Source of the DNA: Zygnema cylindricum
Lineage: Eukaryota > Streptophyta > Zygnematophyceae > Zygnematales > Zygnemataceae
DNA: 51,574 nt
NCBI GenBank assembly: GCA_037447655.1
Contig: JBBHKE010002352.1
Span: forward strand, 1-51,574
Direction of reading: 5' to 3'
In this document: piece by piece, positions 43,831 to 51,574 of the stretch
Layout: the number at the start of each line of letters is the position of its first letter
How positions within the stretch are numbered: the first letter of the stretch is position 1
The notes under the pieces: generated by a model
The model's database searches: none
Told to the model about the DNA's origin: nothing
The model's input: the letters and a program-made list of their open reading frames with translations, nothing else
Position numbers and translations under genes: made by a program

Positions 43831-43951
43831 TTCAAAAGATACGAACTGAACGTAAAAATCGGGAAAAAATGAAAAAATCGCACGATTTGAACAACAGCGG
43901 TGAATTAGTTTTATCGTATTTCTGTTCACCTGTACGGTACCAAAGGTTCAG

Positions 43952-44505
43952 TACACCGTCAATCGCTATTAGAGTATATAACGCCAATTCGATGCCCTTT
44001 TTTCAAAAAAAAAAACCTGAAATACAATCCATAATTCTATTTTTTCCATTATTCTAATTAGGTTTTTTTTTCAATTAGCGTTAATAGTGGAAGTACACTG
44101 TGATGGAAATAGTGTGACGTACGGACAGGGTATCTCCGTATGAAATGGTACTTTTTGAATTACAAAAGCATAAAAAATACACTTAACATTATTGCGCACA
44201 CATGTGAATGTGCACTGGAAGAAAGAGACGCAAACTCGTCGAAAAAAATCACGTTCTCATATGTTCGTCCGTCGACCGTGTGAACAGTGCGGCGGCGTAC
44301 GAATTGTCAGATTTTGTATGGATACACATATTACTGTAGACATTGAAAGGGCGGGTATTTATTATTCAGGACAACCCAAAATACAGTTAGGGATAATTAG
44401 TATATATATATTTTTTCAAAAAAATAAAATTCCCGATTAGTGTTAATAACACCAATTTTTTTTTACGCTATTTATTCCTTTACTCTAATAGCGATTGACG
44501 GTGTA
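43952..44505. mobile_element. TA-flanked element, long form (554 bp)
   Basis: Inverted ends TACACCGTCAATCGCTATTA and complement TAATAGCGATTGACGGTGTA. Its outer parts match the short MITE at 5620-5821 almost word for word (GAGTATATAACGC, then AACCTGAAATA). Its middle matches the long forms at 42073 and 42841 (AAAATCACGTTCTCATATGT, GGCGTACGAATTGTCAGATT). It therefore links the short and long subfamilies. Confidence 0.85.
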
Positions 44506-45323
44506 GAGGTTTCGACCAGTCATCACCCAAAACGTTTGAGCTTTTTGAACTCGAGAAACTGTTCCGTAGTCCAGTCATTTTGTTTAACTATTTTTCACTT
44601 TTTTGACATGTGCCTTGTGTGAATGGGGTCATTTACAAGGGAGTTATTTTCGAATCTGGCATCCACGTGGCAGCTTTCTCTGTTCTAGTCCCTCTCGTCG
44701 TCCTTCCCTATTTGCAACTGCCTACCATCCGACAGGTGAATGACGCTCGGCCTCATGACCCACCGACAAATATCGGCCCTAGTGTTTCACAGCAGCAATG
44801 CGTTCCCACCGACAAATTCTGGTTGTTTCTCTTTTTGATATCACAACGCCGCTGTTTTCACAACAGCACATACATAGCTTTCGTCCACTTAAATCTCGCC
44901 AAGTTTCGATCTTGGAGAGGCTCTATTTTGAAACGTATTCGCGACAAACCGAAATTAGCTGAGCTGTTGGCTCGGATAAAAAGGAAGAGATTCCGGACCT
45001 ATTTTTGTCGTTTCGGGAAGTCCTCTTTGGCACATGGCTCAATGATACCAAGTAACCAACATAAGAAGAGTATCAGCATGCAATATCTTTCATTTTTTTT
45101 CATTCACTACTGAACAGTACAACTAATTGCATCTAGTAAATCAGTTAATACGTGATTTTTTCAACAAATTGATCTCATTTTTTTTAATCCATTTTAACAG
45201 TTTGCTTTTTTTTTTTTTTGCTTATTAAGACTCTGGATATAATATAATAGGGAAAAATACTGTTGTTTAGGTTTGTAGGCTGTCAATAAGACTTGTGTTT
45301 CTTTTTTCACATCCTTTTTTGCC
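44506..45323. other. Upstream region of the epimerase gene
   Basis: This should contain the promoter and leader of the gene starting at 45324. A 167-codon open frame (44610-45113, plus) runs through part of it, but it has no recognisable domain and no supporting splice or start context, so I do not call it. No clear TATA box was identified. Poly-T runs occur at about 45177-45220. Confidence 0.45.
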
Positions 45324-48300
45324 ATGCCTCCTCCTGAAGTGGTGAAGGATGAGAGTTTAGGTTTGGAAAAGGTCGTTTTGAAAGAGGCACATGGCTGCAC
45401 TGCTGAGGTAAACACATCATAAGGAAATCATCAGTTGTTTCATGACACAGTTTGTTGTTGTTTCCTCGAATCGTAATAGTTTCATATTAATAGTTTGTAA
45501 AAATGTGCAGTTATTCCACATTTTTTTTTTTCAACTTAAATCTCTTGATTCAGATTTCGTCATCATTTGTTACAGGTCTTTCTTCATGGAGGCCATGTGA
45601 CTTCTTGGAAAAGCGAGAAGGGAGAAGAACATTTGTTTTTGAGCAGTAAGGTTAGGCATCTAAGCACAAAATAAATCTTTCAAACTTCTTATAAATACAA
45701 TACGATACAGGATTTATCCTCTCTGTCTCATTTTTCCCTTATGTTTGCGAGAGCGAATAAAATTTGCGCAGTTTTGTATTGTAATCTATACCGTAATCAA
45801 AACCTAAGTTCAGAGAGCAAGCTATTGCTTAAGCCATGTTTTTTTTTTTTTTCCTTTGGTAGATCAACATAACAAATGCTAACATGTCAAATTGGTGTCG
45901 ACGTCTGCTGACGCTGTCTTTTTTTGTTACAACAGGCAGTCTTCAAACCACCTAAAGCCATCCGTGGTGGTATTCCAATATGTTTTCCCCAGGTATGTCA
46001 TGTGCCATATGTTTGTTGACATGTATTATCTATCTAAAAAAGTCTGTCTCTTGCAGTTTTTTTGACTATACAAGGACTTTTAAATTTCATCATTCTGACA
46101 CCATAAGAATCTGTAATTACAAATGAAAATCAATTGGAAATTATGATTTATCAATATTTGAAAGTATGATGTTGGATTTAAACTGCATACCAGCTATGTT
46201 CTGGTTTCCCTGCTAATATTTCTGCCGGAGCCTTTACATGGTTGGAGAAAAGTTACGTAAGGTTGACAGACACATAAGGCTGGGCCCCATTAGGCCTTTT
46301 TTGTGGTCATTTCATGACCGTTTTCAATGATTGGATGGTTTCTATTCTATGGCCATAAGCCGCTCAATCATTTAAAACGGTCATGCGATGACCTGAAAAG
46401 TGGCCTAATAGACCAGCTCTTAGTTAAAAAAAGTTACATGCACAAAAGATTCGTCGTGCGAGCTTTTCCTCTTATGAGTGGATCTGGTGGATGGTGCAGT
46501 TTGGCCCTATGGGACCTCTGGATCAGCATGGATTTGCTAGAAATAGGCCATGGATCATTGATCCAGAAAGTACAAATGAAGATCCCTATGCTGTGGATCT
46601 CCTTTTAGTGCCATCCGAGGATGACAAGAAACTGTGGCCTCACAGGCATGTCCTTTCCGTTTTTGTTTACCCTTCTGGAAGAGTTTTAACTCTTGTGTTT
46701 GCAGTCTAAGTGAGAAAGTACAATTGCAGTTTGAAGTCAACAAGTACAATTACAAACTTTAGTTTAAAAGTACATTTGCAAGCTAGGTCAAATACCTTTT
46801 TTCGTTGGCAATGGAAGGCATTCGAGAAAGTAGTTTTAAAGACAGTTATGAATATTCATGCAGTTGGTGTGAATTATACAGCAATTGGCCAATGCCGAAC
46901 ACTGGTTTTGTGTATCATTGTTTGTCATCATGATGCGCAGATGCCTTGTTGAGTTTTACCGATCTACATTTCCCATATTGTATTGGTGCTGATAGCATAA
47001 GGAGCTACACTTACCATTTTGCAGCTTTGAGCTCCGAATGCGAGTAAATGTTGGGCCGGGAGGAGAGTTATCGTCATTGGTTCGTGTCAGTAACGTTGAT
47101 ACCAAGCCGTTCACATTCACCTTTGCTTTGCATACGTATCTCGCCGTATCGGATATAAGGTGAGCACAGCTGCAAATTTTATATTGCGGTTGATTAAGGA
47201 TGAGATTTTATGCACCTGTTAATTAGGAAGAGAATGGGAAAATATGAATGTGATTATTTAGGAAGAGAAGTTGCGCTTGCTTGCTATTTTGGATCCCTGG
47301 TCATCTAAGTGAAAAGTAGTGAAGAGTAGTGTTCATTGGCAGCAACGTCAGGACAATCACGTAGGTAATATTTTGTACGAATTGTGATTTCAATGTTGTT
47401 ATGATCAGCATTGTTAATTTTTTGGCTCACTCATGCTGGGTTTTTGTTGAAATGTTCGCTCCAAGGGCAGTGAGGTGCGTATCGAGGGGCTTGAAACTTT
47501 GGACTATTTGGACAACCTGAAAGGGAGGGAACGGGTCACTGATCAGGGTGATTCCATATCTTTTGACTCTGAGGTATTTTCAGACCACGGCAACCATCAA
47601 TTTTTGAACATGTTGGGTTATCTTGTATACTGTTTGATAATGACGAGTCTAGCCATTGGTTATTAGCATACAGGAAACAATGTTAAATTTACTGGAAACA
47701 TGTATACAGCTATGGTTGTTGAGCTTTTTGAGGATCATGTTCAACCTCTTGCCACTGATAGGCTATCTACATGAGGTTTATACGAGACACAGGCAGGCAA
47801 TTGTGTAGAAGTGATGTTGACAAAGGGAACCCCTTTTTCCGTGCAGTTTGACCGGATATATTTGAGCACTCCGACCAAAATTGCCATTGTGGATCATTCA
47901 AAGCATAAAACCGTGGTTATTGTCAAGGAAGGGATGCCTGATGCAGGTAAGTTTTGGCCACCACTTGTTCTGGATTTTGCATCAGTAGGTTGCTACACTG
48001 CCAGAAACATGTTCTGCATGTAGAAATCTCCTGTAGGATTAATAACGATTATGTGCATCATACTTATCTTGTAATTACATATACGCCATTACTGGCGCCA
48101 GTGGCCAGTATTCGCAGTAATAATACAGAAAAATGTAAGAATCATACACTTTCCTGTACAATTACTTGCCAATAATGCCAGCAATTGGGTATCTTTAATT
48201 ACCCGATTATTGACCAAATTATGTACATGAAGAGTGTATATGGATGATGTGTGGGTCGACGACTAAGGCTATATTGTCGTTGATTGTTTGTTGCTGTTTA

Positions 48301-49958
48301 CCTCATTGATTTGTTATAGATGGAAACAGTGTCTTCTAAGATAAATCGCAAAGTAGGCATTGGGTGTTCTGCACTTATGGTGTTTCAGTTGCGGCGCATT
48401 TGATTAGAAGGATCTTGATAGTGGTCGTCCTTTCCTTACCTTGGAGTAATGGCTACTCTTGACACTCGCATAAATTGGCATGGTTAACCTTTGATGAGAT
48501 GGGTATCAGATTCTTTTGTTCAGATGGTAAAGGATTCTTCTGATGAGATCATGAAGGATTGTTTTGATAAGTTGATAAAGGACTTTTGATGAGATGATAT
48601 AAGATGATTTTGATTAGATGATAAAGGATTCTTTTGATAAGATGATAATGGATTTTTCTGATGGGATGATAAAGGATTCTTTTGATGAGACAATAAAGGA
48701 TTCTCTTGATGAGATGATAAAGGATTCTTTTCATGAGATGATAAAGTATGTTTTTGATGTGACGAGAAAGGATTCTTTTGGTAAGATGTTAAAGGATTCA
48801 TTTCATGAGGCGATAAAGGTTTCTTTTGATGAGACCATCAGGATTCTCTTGATGAGATAAGTAAGGATTGTTTTCATGAGACGATAAAGGATTCATTTGA
48901 TGCGACGAGAGAGGATTCCTTTGATGAGATGATTTTGATGAGATCATGAAGGATTCCTTTGATGTGATGATAACGGATTCTTTTGATGAGATGATAAAGG
49001 ATTTTGATAAGATGATAATCCTTTTGATGAGATGGTACATGATTTTTTTATGATTATTCTGATTAGACAATAAAGGATTCTCTTGATGTGCTGTTGAAGG
49101 ATTCTTTTCATGGGATAGTGAAGAATCCTTTTGATGAGATGATAAAGGATTCTTTCGATGGAAAAATAAAGGATTCTTTTGATGAGACGATAAAGGATTT
49201 GTTTGAAGAGACGTTGATAAGATGTTAAACGATTTTTCTGATAAGATGATAAATGATTTGTTTGAGGAGATGATAAAGGATTTGTTTGATGAGACAATAT
49301 AGGATTCTTTTGATGAGGATTAAGGATTCTTTTGGTGAGACGATAAAGGATTCTTTTGACGAGTTGATACAAGATTCCTTTGATATGATGATGAAGGATT
49401 CTTTTGATGAAATGATAAAGAATTCTTTTGACCAGTTAATAAATGATTCCTTTGATGAGATGGTAAAGGATTTTTTTGATAAGAGAATAAAGGATTCTTT
49501 TGCTGAGACGATAAAGGATTTTTTAGATGAGATGATGAAGGATTCTTTTGACGAGTTGATAAAAGATTCCTTGGGATGAAACGATCAAGGATTTTTTTGA
49601 TGAGAGGATGGTTGATTTTTTTAATGCGGTGGTAAAGTACTCCTTTGATGAGATGTTAAAGGATTCGATTGCAGAGATGTTTTTTTTTCTGATTAGATAA
49701 TAAAGGATTTATAAAGGATTTTTTTTGCTGAGATGTGCAGTGGTATGGAATCCATGGAAGGACAAAGCGAAGGGAATGTCAGATTTTGGAGACGATGACT
49801 ATAAGCGCATGGTGTGTGTTGAAGCCGCGTCAATAGAGAAACCTATAACTCTTAAACCAGGAGAAGAATGGCTCGGACGACAAGAGTTGAAAGCGGTTCC
49901 TTCGAGCTACTACAGTGGTCAATTAGACCCAAATTTGGTGTTGAAAGGTGTACATTGA
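45324..49958 (+). CDS. Glucose-6-phosphate 1-epimerase (aldose 1-epimerase family, YeaD-like), complete, 8 exons
   Basis: This enzyme interconverts the alpha and beta anomers of glucose 6-phosphate; plant members are often annotated apospory-associated protein C-like. Exons: 45324-45407, 45576-45650, 45936-45992, 46500-46645, 47025-47159, 47471-47573, 47847-47946, 49741-49958. They total 918 nt (305 aa), a normal length, with all phases closing. The start is MPPPEVVKDE; no transit peptide is evident, so it is probably cytosolic. Motifs: FLHGGHVTSW (about 30-39), KPPKAIRGGIPICFPQFG (about 57-74), QHGFARNRPW (81-90), HTYLAVSDI with the likely catalytic His157, VEGLE-type IEGLETLDYLDN, VVWNPW (234-239), and MVCVEAA with the likely catalytic Glu261. 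Intron 4 must use a GC donor (AG|GCATGT) to give the conserved WPHSFELR junction. Intron 7 is 1794 bp and mostly minisatellite. The neighbours are unrelated. Confidence 0.95.
48490..49722. repeat. 24-bp minisatellite filling the last intron of the epimerase gene
   Basis: About 50 degenerate copies of a unit close to GATAAAGGATTCTTTTGATGA plus three bases run from near 48490 to near 49722. Spacing is mostly 24 bp with some shorter or longer units. Because 24 is divisible by three, long open frames (DSFDEMIK-like repeats on one strand, SSHQKNPL-like on the other) arise. They contain stops and frameshifts and lie between exons 7 and 8. Confidence 0.95.
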
Positions 49959-51440
49959 TCCTCCATGTTTTGTAAATTCTTTTAGGTCTGCTCGGGGGAC
50001 TTGTTGAAAAGGACGAAGAAGACTACTAAAGTAGTTCTCCACAATTTGGAGATGCTCGCAGATTTTATGGGGACATAATTTTGTTAATTACACCACCTGT
50101 TATTGGAACATTTGACTCTTCCTAAGAGGGGATAGCCCGGACTACATTTAGTATGTCTACTGTCTTACCTCCGAGGTTGTCTTGTGAGGCAAGTAAAAAG
50201 TACTTGACAGTTCCATGTGGCAATTGCAGTTTGCCGTTTGCAGTTTAATTCTTCTACTTTGCACCGCTGATGGTTATTTGGACCTCTTCTTAGAAAATAT
50301 GACTGAGTAAATGATGTGTACTCGGAAAAAAGCAATTTCTTTTTTGTTTTCTCAGATTTAAACCTTCGTCTTTCAGATGTCTTTGTCTTGATGAAGTTGT
50401 ACATGAGAGTTTTTGGTTTATGTGGATCTTGGTATTCTTCGAAAAGAAAAAGAGGAAACGTGTTCGAACGATCTGTAGTAAATCCCGTATTGTAAGGGTT
50501 AACACGCGTTTCCCAGGAATAATATGCCTATTTTATGCCTAATTTTATGTATATTTTATTTTATAATATGCCTATAAAAGGGTTACGCGGTAAAGAGATT
50601 GCACAAGTTTTCACACTTTTGATATATGGTTGCAATATTATGACCAGAGTCAGTTATTCTTGTTCGATCCCTTCATTCGTTTTTACTGTTTCAAAACCGA
50701 AAAATTGCCCGTAACTGTCTGGAGGAAGTATATTTATGACTCAATTTCGTAAAGTATTTCAGATGGGCAATCTGAATGAGGTTTTAGTCTTGACTTAAAG
50801 TTTTGATATAACCCGAAAAACTCGGTCTGTTAAAGAACCATGGAAAACAGAGTGTTAGTGTTTGAAATTAATGGTACGAGAAATTATTGACAATAAATTT
50901 TATGATGTTTTTTTAGCAAAGTCTCCGGTATTCCTGAATTTTTGAAAAAAGTGACACTTCCTAAATTTGACCAGTCTTGGTGAAATATTTGGTAACTTTT
51001 CTGGGGATGGTACTAAACTTGGGTAATACCTTGAATATATATCTAAATAGTAAGGAATGTTAATTTAAAAATAAGTTATAATTAATACATAAAAACATAA
51101 TCATAGGACTAAGTTTCCTCCCGCGGTTAGGAGGAATAGGGAACAAAACCTCGTGTTCCTCTCTATGGAAAATTCTAGTTATCTAATCAAACTAAGTGAT
51201 TTTTTTTATTCATTTATTTATTTAATCATTTATTTATTAATTAATTAAATAATTTCTGTGTTTTTTCTGCTTTTTAATGTGGGGCAATCAATGATAGTAT
51301 TAATGATTAATAACCGCAAAGATTCGTAACTCTTTCTCACATTGGAGATTACAAGTCTTATAATAAAAAAAATTGATCCTCGTGTTGAATATGGAGACAT
51401 ATGGGTATGACACATCGCCACTGTTCCCATATGTGGATTA
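49959..51440. other. Downstream flank of the epimerase gene; no gene seen
   Basis: The first few hundred bases should be the epimerase 3' untranslated region. Short duplications such as ATATGCCTATTTTATGCCTA at about 50521-50575 and TATTTATTTATTAATTAATT runs near 51210-51250 are present. No exon, RNA gene or complete transposon was recognised. Confidence 0.45.
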
Positions 51441-51442
51441 TC

Positions 51443-51450
51443 TATAAAAG
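51443..51450 (+). promoter_or_regulatory. Possible TATA box just before a CT tract
   Basis: TATAAAAG is followed within 10 bp by a C-run and then a long (CT)n tract. CT-rich leaders downstream of TATA boxes are common in plant promoters, so a gene might start just right of the window. There is no coding sequence to confirm this. Confidence 0.3.
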
Positions 51451-51454
51451 AATA

Positions 51455-51543
<89 letters not shown>

Positions 51544-51574
51544 TCTCTCTCTCTCTCTCTCACACACACTCTCT
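51455..51574. repeat. (CT)n microsatellite with CACACA interruptions, at right edge
   Basis: C-run then CT dinucleotides for more than 100 bp, broken by two CACACACACA segments. It runs to the edge of the window. Confidence 0.95.

Noticed and set aside
44610-45113. 167-codon open frame upstream of the epimerase gene
   Set aside because: No recognisable domain, no supporting start context and mixed composition; more likely promoter or leader sequence.
48618-49579. Repetitive open frames (DSFDEMIK-like and SSHQKNPL-like)
   Set aside because: Period-24 intronic minisatellite; frames break repeatedly, and flanking epimerase exons 7 and 8 join cleanly across it.
51455-51574. Telomeric repeat
   Set aside because: The unit is CT with CA interruptions, not a CCCTAAA-type repeat.

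Overview
The window is nuclear DNA from a green plant lineage (streptophyte). It has spliced protein genes with GT-AG introns, a chloroplast-type SecA with an N-terminal transit-peptide-like extension, a plant-type glucose-6-phosphate 1-epimerase, a chromovirus-like Ty3/gypsy retrotransposon primed by initiator tRNA-Met, and many small non-autonomous DNA transposons. I cannot name the species. The high repeat load and the repeat-filled introns suggest a fairly large genome.

Layout, left to right. (1) About 746-4505, minus strand: the 5' part of an ORC2 gene (origin recognition complex subunit 2); its 3' end lies beyond the left edge. Its introns hold a (GGGA)n block of about 455 bp and three MITEs. 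(2) 5620-9602: a TA-flanked MITE, then a nested transposon stack. A roughly 950-bp element with 3-bp target duplications was hit by two hAT-type insertions, and the second of those was hit by a solo LTR. (3) 10383-11027: a GC-richer, decayed coding fragment that looks like the C-terminal part of a retroelement ORF. (4) 12338-24100, minus strand: a complete 20-exon SECA1 gene (1068 codons before the stop). The exon phases all close, and there are MITEs and a duplicated splice-acceptor region in its introns. (5) 24.1-28.9 kb: intergenic, with tandem repeats and MITE ends. (6) 28937-36902: a degenerate chromovirus-like LTR retrotransposon with LTRs, PBS, PPT, a tandemly triplicated gag segment and a broken pol. 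(7) 37.6-41.4 kb: a large four-part inverted-repeat complex built from two related non-autonomous transposon types. (8) 42.07-44.5 kb: four more TA-flanked elements, three of them back to back. (9) 45324-49958, plus strand: a complete 8-exon glucose-6-phosphate 1-epimerase gene (305 codons before the stop), with one GC-AG intron and a 24-bp minisatellite in its last intron. (10) 49959-51574: intergenic, ending in a TATA-like site and a (CT)n tract.

The three cellular genes do different jobs: DNA replication licensing (ORC2), protein import into thylakoids (SECA1) and hexose-phosphate anomer conversion (epimerase). Nothing suggests they form a functional unit. What stands out is the layered transposon history and how it has remodelled introns. 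I see no clear new biological system. Exon boundaries and repeat alignments were made by eye from splice signals, reading phase and family motifs.
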